DNA of 64,000 bases from Virgibacillus aidingensis. GTDB lineage: Bacteria > Bacillota > Bacilli > Bacillales > Amphibacillaceae. The notes under the pieces are model-generated. The model was given only the letters and a program-made list of their open reading frames with translations. It was not told where the DNA came from and made no database searches. The stretch covers positions 1-64,000 of the forward strand of contig NZ_WIXN01000014.1 of assembly GCF_010994035.1 (NCBI RefSeq), in the 5' to 3' direction. A program made the translations under genes and the position numbers. Shown one piece after another: positions 46,045 to 54,769 of the stretch (position 1 is the stretch's first letter; each line of letters begins with the position of its first letter).

Positions 46045-46608
46045 CTATTTTATTTTCTGCAGTTCCTGCAGCAGCCACTCATAATTCATGGCTCCAAATG
46101 CTTTATACTGAATTTTCCCATTTGAATCAAGCATGTAAGTAGTCGGTATTGGCTGAATTCGGTATAGCTGGCTTACACTGGCATTTTCATCTAAGAGGAT
46201 TGGAAATGTAAGTTCGTACTCACGGACAAATTCGCTCACCTTTTTTGCCGAATCCTCTGAATATGTTAGATTTACCGCCAAAACAATGACGTCTTTATCT
46301 TCAAACAAACGCTGGATATCCGGCATTTCTTCCCTGCACGGACCACACCAGGTTGCCCAAAAATTAAGCACTACACGCTTCCCCCGAAAGTCGGATAACC
46401 GAACTTCTTGCCCATCCAGTGTTTCCACCCGGAAATCCGGAGCCATATTACCGACTTCCGTTCCCTCCATCACTTCTTCTTTATTGCCATTCTTTATAAA
46501 AGCAGCATTTTCTCCTTGTTGTGCGCCCGATGAATCAAATGCAACAATGGTGAACAACGTAATTACCATCAAAACGGGCATGAATACATGCCAATTTGTG
46601 ATTCTCAA
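46045..46608 (-). CDS. ResA/TlpA-family membrane-anchored thioredoxin-like protein
   Basis: A 187-residue extracytoplasmic thiol-disulfide oxidoreductase. An N-terminal anchor (about 8-28) is followed by a thioredoxin fold: MAPDFRVETLDGQEVRLSDF, VVLNFWATWCGPCREEMPDI (CXXC), a central insertion typical of TlpA proteins, and the cis-Pro loop YRIQPIPTTYMLD. The start is TTG 46608 with GAGGAGGT upstream. ResA reduces apocytochrome c; related StoA acts in sporulation. Which role applies is not decidable; no cytochrome maturation genes are adjacent. Confidence 0.85.
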   Translation of the reverse strand: MRITNWHVFMPVLMVITLFTIVAFDSSGAQQGENAAFIKNGNKEEVMEGTEVGNMAPDFRVETLDGQEVRLSDFRGKRVVLNFWATWCGPCREEMPDIQRLFEDKDVIVLAVNLTYSEDSAKKVSEFVREYELTFPILLDENASVSQLYRIQPIPTTYMLDSNGKIQYKAFGAMNYEWLLQELQKIK

Positions 46609-46872
46609 ATGAAAACCTCCTCGTTTTTATTCCTATTGTTGCACCTGCCAGCGGAAATCATACGGGCAGCATTCAGTAAACTTTGCTTCTGATGAGCCCG
46701 AAGTAATGCCTGGCCTTATAGGGTACCATCTGCAAAGTTTTAAAACTTATTAAATACCAAAAACCGATTTCATCTAATACAGTTTTATTGTTATACTGGT
46801 ATGATAAATCGGTTTCGGGAAATCTATATTTGTTATAGGGGAACAGGTGTTATTTTAAAGGAGATGAACACG

Positions 46873-47874
46873 ATGGTTTTAGAAAGAGGTAAAAAGAACT
46901 GTATTACAGATATTGAAGGAATAAAAGTCGGGCATATTACCTTATATGAAAAAATAGATGAGGAAACTACGGTGTGCACTGGAGTGACCGCCATTCTGCC
47001 ACATAGCGGGGACCTTTTTGACAAAAAGCTTCAGGCTGGAAGTGCGGTGATTAACGGATTTGGCAAAACAACAGGATTAATTCAGGTGGATGAACTCGGC
47101 GAGCTGGAATCGCCTATTATGCTGACTAATACATTCAGCGTAGGTGCTGTTTGGCAGGGCACCTTGCAATATATGATCAACAGGAACAAAGCAATCGGCG
47201 ATACGGCGAGTACCGTTAATATTGTAGTTGGCGAATGCAATGATGGCTATTTAAACTCCCTCCACCACCAGGCCATTAAACCGGAACATGCCATGGAAGC
47301 ACTTGAAAATGCCAAGACCGATCCAGTAAAACAGGGGGCGGTAGGTGCAGGAAAGGGAATGGTCTGTTTCGGCTATAAAGGGGGCATTGGAACAGCATCA
47401 CGCATAGTATCCGCAAAAAATGAAAAGTATACGGTCGGCTGCCTTGTGCTGAGCAATTTTGGAAAACGGGAAGAAGCCTTATTTGCCGACTGGAGCAAAA
47501 CAAAGCTGGATACACCGGATGGATCCATTATGATGATTATTGCAACAGATGCACCGCTGCATAGCCAGCAGTTAAAGAGACTCGCAAAACGCTGTGCTGC
47601 CGGGTTAGGAAGAGTGGGCAGCAATATTGACCATGGAAGTGGAGATATTGCCATTGCATTTTCCACGGCCAGTACATACGGCGATCAGGCAGAAACCCCG
47701 TTGGAATCTATCAGTTACATCCGGAATAATCATGGGATAATGAATCAGCTGTTTCAAGCCGTGATCCAGACAACGGAGGAAGCTATCATTAACTCCATGA
47801 AATATGCTGAAACAACCTACGGCAGAAAAGGACGTTTTGTGGAAAAAGCACCGCTTATGATGAAAAAAGAATGA
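46873..47874 (+). CDS. P1 (S58/DmpA) family aminopeptidase
   Basis: A 333-residue Ntn-hydrolase of the DmpA/beta-peptidyl aminopeptidase family. Motifs are NCITDIEGIKVGHITLYEK at the start, SPIMLTNTFSVGAVWQG (oxyanion region), VGAGKGMVCFGYKGGIGTAS and DGSIMMIIATDAPLHSQQL, where the Ser after Gly is the expected self-cleavage nucleophile. ATG 46873 is chosen because AAAGGAG lies nine bases upstream; ATG 46864 is too close to that site. Members remove N-terminal D- or beta-amino acids; the substrate is unknown. It stands alone. Confidence 0.88.
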   Translation: MVLERGKKNCITDIEGIKVGHITLYEKIDEETTVCTGVTAILPHSGDLFDKKLQAGSAVINGFGKTTGLIQVDELGELESPIMLTNTFSVGAVWQGTLQYMINRNKAIGDTASTVNIVVGECNDGYLNSLHHQAIKPEHAMEALENAKTDPVKQGAVGAGKGMVCFGYKGGIGTASRIVSAKNEKYTVGCLVLSNFGKREEALFADWSKTKLDTPDGSIMMIIATDAPLHSQQLKRLAKRCAAGLGRVGSNIDHGSGDIAIAFSTASTYGDQAETPLESISYIRNNHGIMNQLFQAVIQTTEEAIINSMKYAETTYGRKGRFVEKAPLMMKKE

Positions 47875-47921
47875 TGAATTTGGTGAAAAGTTTTCCTGTG
47901 AATTATGAGGAAGGTTATGGA

Positions 47922-48034
47922 GACATTTTGGCGGCGTTTTCAGGGGGTTTTATCTTCAGGAGCTGTTATTAAAGATATTTTTGCAGCGTTTTCAGGCAGT
48001 TTGTCTTCAAGGATGGCTGCTATTGAGACATTTT
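47922..48034. repeat. Short imperfect tandem repeat with about 52-base period
   Basis: Similar units begin GACATTTTGGC at 47922, GATATTTTTGC at 47974 and GACATTTT at 48027, spaced 52 and 53 bases, each with a GCGTTTTCAG core where complete. Within it TGTCTTCAAGGA...GAGACA forms a palindrome like those in the large array. The remainder of the gap 48035-48215 holds no recognised gene. Confidence 0.55.
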
Positions 48035-48215
48035 CCCCTTGATTTTTTATAAAAATTGTCCACTATAATGGTCTTAAGGAAGTTTGGGGGAAATTACCAC
48101 AAGCGTGGTCTTACTGAACCCTGTCTTCATAAATTTACTCCAGCCACAGCATAATGCTTCTTGTTTATCTAGGTTCATCAACTTGCCGGATTGACAAGAC
48201 TGCCACTGGAATTAT

Positions 48216-48231
48216 TGTGATTAATTTCACA
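48216..48231 (+). promoter_or_regulatory. FNR/CRP-type site, distal
   Basis: TGTGA-TTAATT-TCACA, a perfect match to the FNR/CRP-family palindrome with a six-base centre, about 280 bases upstream of nirK. It lies 121 bases (centre to centre) from the proximal site. Confidence 0.6.
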
Positions 48232-48336
48232 TAATGTATATCAATTTATATTTCTTTATGCTTTTCATTATATTATCATTTACAGGTTTACACTATATTC
48301 ACTATGTCAAACTTTGTTCATATTTACCCATTAATT

Positions 48337-48352
48337 TGTGATTCAAATCACA
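48337..48352 (+). promoter_or_regulatory. FNR-type site of the nirK promoter
   Basis: TGTGA-TTCAAA-TCACA, another perfect palindrome. It is centred at 48344.5. With the -10 box at 48374-48379 the start would be near 48386, which places this centre at about -41.5, the class II activator position. Confidence 0.75.
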
Positions 48353-48373
48353 AGCAGAAGGTGCAAAATCAAA

Positions 48374-48379
48374 TATACT
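48374..48379 (+). promoter_or_regulatory. -10 box of the nirK promoter
   Basis: TATACT, 22 bases after the proximal FNR-type site and with no good -35 box, as expected for an activator-dependent promoter. The leader to the nirK ATG would be about 125 bases. Confidence 0.6.
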
Positions 48380-48510
48380 AGAATCAGAGATAAGAAAGAG
48401 CCATTCAGTCAAGCAGATAACAAATACAGACAATAGACCAAATTTGATTGAGTGGATAAAAATAAAAAACCTTATCTTTAAACAAAAAATAATCTTATGA
48501 GGTGATTATT

Positions 48511-49590
48511 ATGTTGAAGAATAAAATGGGTTATGTGATCGCCGGTCTAATTGCTGCTGTACTGATGTTATCTGCCTGCGGGGAATCAATAGATGATGCG
48601 AAAGTATCCGAAGACTTAGAGGATTCCATTGAACAAGTAAATGCTGCTGAAGAGCAGGAGACTGAAGTTATTGCTCCACACCAGGATTTAAATCAGGAGC
48701 CTGTGCCTGTAGAAATGGAACGTGATGGTTCAGACGTATATATCACCATGACTTCCCAGATTACGGATATTGAAATTGCACCGGGTGAATTTTATAAAGC
48801 ATGGACCTTTAACGGAGAAGCTCCAGGCCCTCTAATTGAGGTAATGGAAGGAGACACGATCCATTTCACTATGGAAAACCTTGACCCTGCCATACCGCAC
48901 AGCATGGACTTCCACGCTGTTCATACAGCACCGGATAAAGGATTTGCCGATGTCGCTCCAAATGAAGAAGGAACTTTCGTCTATCCAGCGACAAAACCAG
49001 GTGTATTCATGTACCACTGTGGTACAGATCCGATTCTTTCCCATATTGCCAATGGTATGCACGGAGTAATCATCGTTCATCCCGAAGATGGATACCCGAC
49101 AGATAATGAAGTAGACCGTGAATATGTGCTTATTCAAAACGAATGGTATAAATATAATGACTTGGATGACATGACAAATGGGGAACCTTCTCAGGTTGTA
49201 TTCTCGTCCAAAACCCTGAATGGCGGGGATCAGCCGAATACAAACGGAACAGCCACTGCACTGCAGGACGAACCATTGCTTGCAAAAGTCGGCGACAAAG
49301 TCCGCTTCTATATTAACAATGTTGGTCCCAATGAAGTAAGCTCCTTTCACGTTGTAGGAACGATCTTTGATGATGTTTATATCGATGGAAATCCTGCCAA
49401 CCATATGGAAGGGATGCAGACAGTATTGCTTCCGGCAAGCGGCGGGGTCGTTGTAGAATTCACAGTAACGGAAGAAGGACAATACCCGTTTGTTACCCAC
49501 CAGTTCAACCACGCCACAAAAGGCGGCGTTGGAGTGCTGAAGGTAACAGAAGATGGATTGGATGATGGTGCAGAAGTAAGCGGACATTAA
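48511..49590 (+). CDS. nirK: Copper-containing nitrite reductase NirK, lipoprotein type
   Basis: Reduces nitrite to nitric oxide outside the membrane. A lipobox (VLMLSACGES, about residues 20-25) anchors it, as in Gram-positive relatives. Two cupredoxin domains follow. Copper ligands are in AIPHSMDFHAVHTAPD, GVFMYHCGTDPILSHIANGM (type 1 Cys and His, then Met) and QYPFVTHQFNHATKGGVG (type 2 His). ATG 48511 follows GAGGTGAT; a GTG at 48502 overlaps it. Two FNR-type palindromes upstream point to oxygen control. No nitric oxide reductase gene is adjacent. Confidence 0.92.
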   Translation: MLKNKMGYVIAGLIAAVLMLSACGESIDDAKVSEDLEDSIEQVNAAEEQETEVIAPHQDLNQEPVPVEMERDGSDVYITMTSQITDIEIAPGEFYKAWTFNGEAPGPLIEVMEGDTIHFTMENLDPAIPHSMDFHAVHTAPDKGFADVAPNEEGTFVYPATKPGVFMYHCGTDPILSHIANGMHGVIIVHPEDGYPTDNEVDREYVLIQNEWYKYNDLDDMTNGEPSQVVFSSKTLNGGDQPNTNGTATALQDEPLLAKVGDKVRFYINNVGPNEVSSFHVVGTIFDDVYIDGNPANHMEGMQTVLLPASGGVVVEFTVTEEGQYPFVTHQFNHATKGGVGVLKVTEDGLDDGAEVSGH

Positions 49591-49596
49591 AATTAG

Positions 49597-49632
49597 AGCC
49601 TGTCAGCATTTCACGATGCTGACAGGCTTTTT
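49597..49632 (+). terminator. Terminator of nirK
   Basis: AGCCTGTCAGCAT at 49597-49609 pairs perfectly with ATGCTGACAGGCT at 49616-49628, loop of six, followed by T to 49632. Confidence 0.92.
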
Positions 49633-49752
49633 GCCGGAAAGGCCAAATAACTAAATTTTTCAGACCTGCTTTGCAGGGAATTCCCACATTTAAGCGGGTC
49701 ACTGTTTTTAAGCCCGGCAGGTTATTCAGTCAAACAGATCAAATCAGCAGAC

Positions 49753-49983
49753 CTAGTCTTCGTCCTTTACATCCACATCCTCAGGGATAGGCTCATTTAA
49801 ATATTCCTGAATCATGACACGATATTTTTCCATTTGTTCAAAATGTGTATTAAACTGTTCTTTATTAATTAAAAACTGTTCCCCATCATGTATTGCCCGA
49901 ATTCTTCTCTCCAGCACCAGCGCCCTGATTTTTGCTTCTTCTATGGATAAATATTCTGCGATCTCCGGAATTGTAACATACAT
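49753..49983 (-). CDS. Excisionase/MerR-like small DNA-binding protein
   Basis: Seventy-six residues. The N-terminal half is a winged-helix excisionase-type domain (VTIPEIAEYLSIEEAKIRAL, VLERRIRAIHDGEQFLINKE), followed by a helical tail ending in an acidic stretch (PIPEDVDVKDED). ATG 49983 has AAAGGA at normal spacing. It may be a DNA-binding adaptor or regulator; no integrase or phage gene is nearby, so a role in excision is not supported. The 330 bases upstream (49984-50316) hold only a terminator near 50274-50300. Confidence 0.7.
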   Translation of the reverse strand: MYVTIPEIAEYLSIEEAKIRALVLERRIRAIHDGEQFLINKEQFNTHFEQMEKYRVMIQEYLNEPIPEDVDVKDED

Positions 49984-50273
49984 GATTTCCAATCCTTTCG
50001 TTAAGATTTAATCTTCCGGCCATTTATACTATATCACGGAAAACAGTATGAGATGTTATAAATATTGCTTATTTTTCCTTAAAGTAACCTCAATTTGCAA
50101 GTCTTTTAGTAAATGCCTTGGTTTTATCCTCAGACTATAAGTTTAACTTGCTCTGCCCGCTTCGTTCGGATTGCAGTACAATGATACCCCGCCAATCATA
50201 AACTATTGGGACTGCAGTTCATCGGTTCCCATCGCATCATGCTGATAGTTTATTCTTAAATTGCAAAAAAATA

Positions 50274-50300
50274 ACAGAGCAGGCCGCAAAACCGCTCTGT
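50274..50300 (-). terminator. Terminator of the GNAT-like gene
   Basis: ACAGAGC at 50274-50280 pairs with GCTCTGT at 50294-50300. The minus strand then runs into a stretch of T (A run at 50265-50271 on the + strand). Confidence 0.8.
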
Positions 50301-50316
50301 ATTTATTTCAACATAC

Positions 50317-50595
50317 CTAATCAACCAGTATATCTTTATGCTCCGGTGTTTTTTCTATTTTGCTTTTGGCATAAGGACATAAAGCAACAATTTTGCTGTC
50401 CTGTTCACGGGCATGCTTTACTACCCTGTCCACTAATTTTCCGGCCATCCCCTGTCCTCTTAATTCATTCGATACATAGGTGTGATCAATGACAAGGTTA
50501 TTTTCGTCGGAAGTATCAAACGTAATTTCCGCCAAAGGATTCTCCTCATCCTCGCCGACGTAAAATTTATTCCGGCCTTCTTTAATTTCTTCCAT
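50317..50595 (-). CDS. Small GNAT-like acetyltransferase (YjdJ-like)
   Basis: A 92-residue minimal GNAT-fold protein of the short YjdJ type. It shows the strand-turn NPLAEITFDTSDENNLVIDH, the acetyl-CoA loop VSNELRGQGMAGKLVDRVVK and the C-terminal IVALCPYAKSKIEKTPEHKD. The Cys in ALCPYAK is conserved in this family. Substrates are unknown. GGAGGAAT precedes the ATG; it has its own terminator and follows ctaB by about 75 bases divergently placed upstream on the same strand. Confidence 0.82.
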   Translation of the reverse strand: MEEIKEGRNKFYVGEDEENPLAEITFDTSDENNLVIDHTYVSNELRGQGMAGKLVDRVVKHAREQDSKIVALCPYAKSKIEKTPEHKDILVD

Positions 50596-50670
50596 GGTTA
50601 TTCCTCCTTGGATATATATCTTTACCCTTATTTTCCTGCTATCATACTTTTTTATTTATTAAATATAATA

Positions 50671-51594
50671 TTATCCCTGAAACATCGGCAAAGTTACTGC
50701 GATTACCATGAGAAAAATGAGCAGCAAATAATTGACGGAATACAGAAAGTTCCAGCGGGCCCATTTCACTACATCTTTTACAAAGAAACCGCTAATCGCT
50801 ATGGCAAGCCAGCCAAGATTCAAGAGCGTTGCTATAATAATAAACGTTATTCCAAGCTGCGCCAAATAAAATGGTAATGGAAGTAAACAGGCAATGTAAA
50901 CAACCATTTGCCGCTTTGTCACTTCAACCCCATGAACAACCGGCAGCATCGCTACGCCTGCCGCTTTATATTCATCATATTTTCTGATCGCAATGGAAAA
51001 TGTATGCGGCATTTGCCAAATGAACAGGATAAGAAACAAGATAATAGGAACGATATGAAATGCAGAATCAATTGCCGCCCATCCGATCAACGGGGTAACT
51101 GCCCCCGAAAGACTGCCAATTATGGTATTAAAAGTATATTTCCTTTTTGTCCACATGGTGTATGGCACAACATACAAGAACCAGCCGATAAAAGCATAAA
51201 TTGTTGCTTCCCATGTTGTAAATAATAAAATAATCAGACCAAGAATACTTGCAATTATTCCGGTTGCCAAGACAGTATTCATAGAAATATTCCCAGTTAC
51301 AGTGGGCCTATTTTTCGTTCGCTGCATTATCTTATCAATATCCACGTCATACCAGTTGTTTAACACTAAAGCACCGGCCATCACCAGCGTACTGCCAATC
51401 ATGGTAAGTAAAAATAATACCCAATAATCCGCAAAAGCATTATCCGTAAAATATAGTGCAAGCCAAAAACCCGAAATGACGGGAAGTACGTTTGCAATTA
51501 AGACGGTTGCTTTAAAAAGGGATCTGAGATCGGTCAAAATGGTCGTTTTTTTAGTTTGACTGGAATTTCGTACAGTTTTATCCTCATAGTTCAT
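50671..51594 (-). CDS. ctaB: Protoheme IX farnesyltransferase (haem O synthase)
   Basis: Adds a farnesyl group to haem B, making haem O for terminal oxidases. The 307-residue UbiA-family membrane protein has about eight or nine membrane segments. It carries the first Asp-rich motif (VLNNWYDVDIDKIMQRTKNR) and the second conserved loop (IWQMPHTFSIAIRKYDEYKA). It stands alone; ctaA and the oxidase genes are not in the window. GGAGGA lies upstream of the ATG. Confidence 0.92.
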   Translation of the reverse strand: MNYEDKTVRNSSQTKKTTILTDLRSLFKATVLIANVLPVISGFWLALYFTDNAFADYWVLFLLTMIGSTLVMAGALVLNNWYDVDIDKIMQRTKNRPTVTGNISMNTVLATGIIASILGLIILLFTTWEATIYAFIGWFLYVVPYTMWTKRKYTFNTIIGSLSGAVTPLIGWAAIDSAFHIVPIILFLILFIWQMPHTFSIAIRKYDEYKAAGVAMLPVVHGVEVTKRQMVVYIACLLPLPFYLAQLGITFIIIATLLNLGWLAIAISGFFVKDVVKWARWNFLYSVNYLLLIFLMVIAVTLPMFQG

Positions 51595-51804
51595 ATATTA
51601 TCCTCCTGGAGCAGGTAAAAAACATAAAATTTCAGTAATAATAACTATCATATCATGGATTAAAAAGGGACGACAGTAATTGGGCGGGGGAGATTTTGCC
51701 ATGGATAACGTGTTTTATAAGAATACAGCACGACAGCATATAAAAGGTAAATGCATAATTTCCCAATCCTATTCTGATGCTAAAATCAAAAGGAGCTGAA
51801 TAGC

Positions 51805-52002
51805 ATGAATGAAAAAGAACGTCAGGAAATTGAGGCTGACCCCCATTTTGATGGTTCGCGTGAAGGTGTTCTGAACGATTCCACGGGAGCACAATATGGA
51901 ATAAGTATGGACAAAAAGTCGCTGCACCCTGAAGAAGTCAAAGAGGTCAGGGAAGAGAATACAAAGAAACATGTAAAAAATGATAAGGAGGGGTCAATTT
52001 AA
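51805..52002 (+). CDS. Small hydrophilic protein of unknown function
   Basis: Sixty-five residues, very rich in Glu, Lys and Asp (RQEIEADPHFDGSREGVLND, EEVKEVREENTKKHVKNDKE), with no membrane segment. AAAGGAGC before the ATG supports translation. Its composition resembles small stress or spore proteins of Bacillaceae, but I do not recognise a family. A hairpin follows at 52097-52127. Confidence 0.6.
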   Translation: MNEKERQEIEADPHFDGSREGVLNDSTGAQYGISMDKKSLHPEEVKEVREENTKKHVKNDKEGSI

Positions 52003-52096
52003 TAAATAATGATTCCTCATAACTAAATTGCACTAAGAAGAATATACTCTCTTATTTTACGGTTTAGTATTTTTAGGGAAAATGGGAAGGGAGAAT

Positions 52097-52127
52097 AAGA
52101 ACTGGTTCATCCATTTAAACAGTTCTT
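52097..52127 (+). terminator. Hairpin after the small hydrophilic gene
   Basis: AAGAACTG at 52097-52104 pairs with CAGTTCTT at 52120-52127, extended outward by GGGAGA/TCTCCC. A T run occurs further on at 52143-52148. The rest of 52003-52372 shows no supported gene. Confidence 0.5.
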
Positions 52128-52372
52128 TCCTCTCCCTGAGCTGTTTTTTCAGCATTATTTATTGGCTGCCTATTAAGACCACGAGATGTTATTGAACATG
52201 CAGAGAGAGCCATAGACCTGTCCGGATCAGTGAAAAATGAGTGGTATTGCACAGCTCGAAAATATAGCAGGTTGAAAAAGGCATCCTGTTTAGAAATGCC
52301 CTGAAATTGTCTGGCTCCCGCATAATCCCACCCTGCTATGCAAATCATAAGAAAGTAAAGGAGGACGATAAA

Positions 52373-52615
52373 ATGGGCAATAATCAACGTGAAAGAAAAT
52401 CCACGGAAAATTCCAGTAAGATAGCGGATAAAACATATGATGTCTCGGACTATGAAAGCAATGAAAGCGTGGATAAAGGTATGGCCATTACCCATGAACA
52501 GGTCTCTGACAACTATATGGAAGGGACCATTGATGGGAAAATTGATGAGGTAGATGGTAAAGGTAAATTAAAAACACATGATGGGCAGCTACTAAAAAGA
52601 AAGAGACCTGAATAG
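52373..52615 (+). CDS. DUF4025 (YozQ-like) protein
   Basis: Eighty residues, hydrophilic, with the family core KTYDVSDYESNESVDKGMAI followed by THEQVSDNYMEGTIDGKID. This matches DUF4025 proteins such as YozQ, whose function is unknown. ATG 52373 has AAAGGAGG upstream; the frame extends further 5' without a ribosome site. It is convergent with the catalase gene. Confidence 0.8.
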   Translation: MGNNQRERKSTENSSKIADKTYDVSDYESNESVDKGMAITHEQVSDNYMEGTIDGKIDEVDGKGKLKTHDGQLLKRKRPE

Positions 52616-52678
52616 GACAATGGACAGGTACCTCGTGCCGATCAGTTTCAATGTGGCAGCGTGCACCTGTCCGTCCTC

Positions 52679-54748
52679 CTAAGTTCGGTTCCAAAAGCGC
52701 TGTTTGGCGATTGCAGCTACAAAATCTTCCGCAAAGTCCGGATTATTCGCAGCAAAAACAACCCCTGCTAAATTATTTTCACTTGATGCTTTGATATAAT
52801 TATTGGCAGTTGTTGCAACACCAATCGGCTTATAATTTTTATAGGCCATCGTTATAAATTCATTTATATCAGCTTCGAATTTTGCCTGGTTGCTCGTTTT
52901 CCCCCCGACAACATACAGTGCGTCATACAGCACGGAATACTTGGTTAAAAATGTTTCGTTCACTTCAATTTGAGTACCGTCTGCTCCGGTCACCATCCCA
53001 AGTTCTTCACTGATGATGTCCATAAACACACCATTTTTCTGCAATACATACAGTGTATTTTTTACTTCTTTCCCATGAAAGCCATTACCAATCAGCACCC
53101 CTACTTTTTGGGTGGCGGCGAGATGCGGTGTATTCAGTTGGCTGAGGGAAGGATAACTTGTTTCCACTGGTACATGGTTTGTCTGGGGAGGATTTACACC
53201 TAATTTTTCCGCTAAAACCGACCCCAGACCTTGATCGACATTAGCCCACATTTCCACATTTTGCTGTCTGACTGATTTACTTTTCACATATTGCAGGTGA
53301 AAAGTCAGACATTGGGTCAGATCCTGCTTCTCAATGGATGATAAACTGTTCCAAAAAATTCTTGGCTGTGAAAAAAAGTCATTGAATGACTCACTTGGAA
53401 CTTCCCTGGTAACATGACCCTCCACATTTTCAGGATAATTGACATATCCGCCTTCCTGGAAAGTGGATTCCGACGGTGTGTTTCCAGCCAGCGAATTATT
53501 GTGGTAATGAACAGAATCCACATCAATCCGGTATCTTGAAAAGCTGTCACGCAGATTAAAGTTCTTTTCATTAATCGGTTTATTTATAGGTATTTCATTA
53601 ATATTGGCGGTACGCTGACGGTATAATTCCGTATCCCTGTAAGCGATGCTTCTCCCCTGTAATACCGGGTCGTTCGTAAAATCGATGCCTGGAACTACAT
53701 GGGCGGGATCAAAGACAGACTGCTCCTCCTCCGTAAAGAAATTATCCATGAGACGGTTCAATGTCATTTTACCTATGATTTGAACAGGAATTTCTTCCTC
53801 CGGCCAAAGTTTCGTATTATCCAATACATCAAAATCGTACTTGAATTCATCCTCCTCGGCAATAAGCTGAACTCCCAGTTCATATTCGGGATATGCTCCT
53901 TTATTAATTGCTTCGATAATATCCCTGCGGTGGTAGTCAGGATCTACCCCGCCAATCAGATTGGCCTCATCAAGCAGCAGGGAATGAACCCCGAGTTTAG
54001 GCACCCACTTAAACCTGACAAAGGTGGATTTCCCCTCTTCATTAATAAACCGGAACGTATTTATCGGCCAGCCTGCCATCATACGCCAGCTCCTCGGACG
54101 GCCACGCATCGACATAAGCCACATGACCATATGGGCTGCCTCCTGGTTATTCGCAACATAATCCCAGAAATTATTATGGGCTGTCGTTGCCTGCGGAATA
54201 TCGGTAACCGGATTCGGCTTGGCAGCATGGACGACATCCATGAATTTCATGGCATCCGCTACAATAAACACAGGAAACTGAAGGGACAACGAATCATAGT
54301 TCCCTTCTTCCGTATAAAATTTTACAGCGAAACCGCGGATATCCACTGCGGTATCCTTCGATCCCCTGTTACCCTGAAAGGTGGAAAAACGCGTAAATAC
54401 AGGGGTTTTCCTCCCAGCTTCCTGCAGGAAATGAGCTTTCGTCAAATGCCTTAACGACTTATAAGCCACAAAATCTCCATGCACTGCAAACCCTCGGGCA
54501 TGCACAACTTTTTCAGGTATTCGCTCCCGGTCGAAATGAGTAATTTTCTTATAAAAATGAAAGTCCTGCAATAAACCTGGACCGCGTCTCCCCGCCCTTA
54601 GCGATGTCCGGTCATTAGAAACTTTCACACCATGGTCATCAGTCATTTTCTTTCCGGGACCTGTATTTTTCCTTTTGTACCAATCAAGCTGTTCGTCTTT
54701 CTTGTTGTCTTTCCTTGCCCCTTTCTGTTTATCTTTATCCTTATCCAC
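52679..54748 (-). CDS. katE: Large-subunit catalase with C-terminal amidotransferase-like domain (KatE type)
   Basis: Splits hydrogen peroxide. About 689 residues, the size of large clade II catalases. The core has the distal His motif (IPEKVVHARGFAVHGDFVAY), FTRFSTFQGNRGSKDTAVDI, the substrate channel region and LQGRSIAYRDTELYRQR, containing the haem-ligand Tyr. The C-terminal 150 residues (QKVGVLIGNGFHGKEVKNTL, VLYDALYVVGGKTSNQAKFE) form the DJ-1/PfpI-like domain. GTG 54748 is favoured because AGAGGTGAT precedes it; TTG 54769 is the alternative. B. subtilis katE is a SigB gene; only a weak SigB-like sequence was seen here. Confidence 0.9.
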   Translation of the reverse strand: MDKDKDKQKGARKDNKKDEQLDWYKRKNTGPGKKMTDDHGVKVSNDRTSLRAGRRGPGLLQDFHFYKKITHFDRERIPEKVVHARGFAVHGDFVAYKSLRHLTKAHFLQEAGRKTPVFTRFSTFQGNRGSKDTAVDIRGFAVKFYTEEGNYDSLSLQFPVFIVADAMKFMDVVHAAKPNPVTDIPQATTAHNNFWDYVANNQEAAHMVMWLMSMRGRPRSWRMMAGWPINTFRFINEEGKSTFVRFKWVPKLGVHSLLLDEANLIGGVDPDYHRRDIIEAINKGAYPEYELGVQLIAEEDEFKYDFDVLDNTKLWPEEEIPVQIIGKMTLNRLMDNFFTEEEQSVFDPAHVVPGIDFTNDPVLQGRSIAYRDTELYRQRTANINEIPINKPINEKNFNLRDSFSRYRIDVDSVHYHNNSLAGNTPSESTFQEGGYVNYPENVEGHVTREVPSESFNDFFSQPRIFWNSLSSIEKQDLTQCLTFHLQYVKSKSVRQQNVEMWANVDQGLGSVLAEKLGVNPPQTNHVPVETSYPSLSQLNTPHLAATQKVGVLIGNGFHGKEVKNTLYVLQKNGVFMDIISEELGMVTGADGTQIEVNETFLTKYSVLYDALYVVGGKTSNQAKFEADINEFITMAYKNYKPIGVATTANNYIKASSENNLAGVVFAANNPDFAEDFVAAIAKQRFWNRT

Positions 54749-54769
54749 TTCATCACCTCTTTCTCCCAA

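Noticed and set aside
52115-52495. 126-codon minus-strand frame opposite the DUF4025 gene
   Set aside because: It covers the DUF4025 gene and its ribosome site in antisense and has no start signal of its own.
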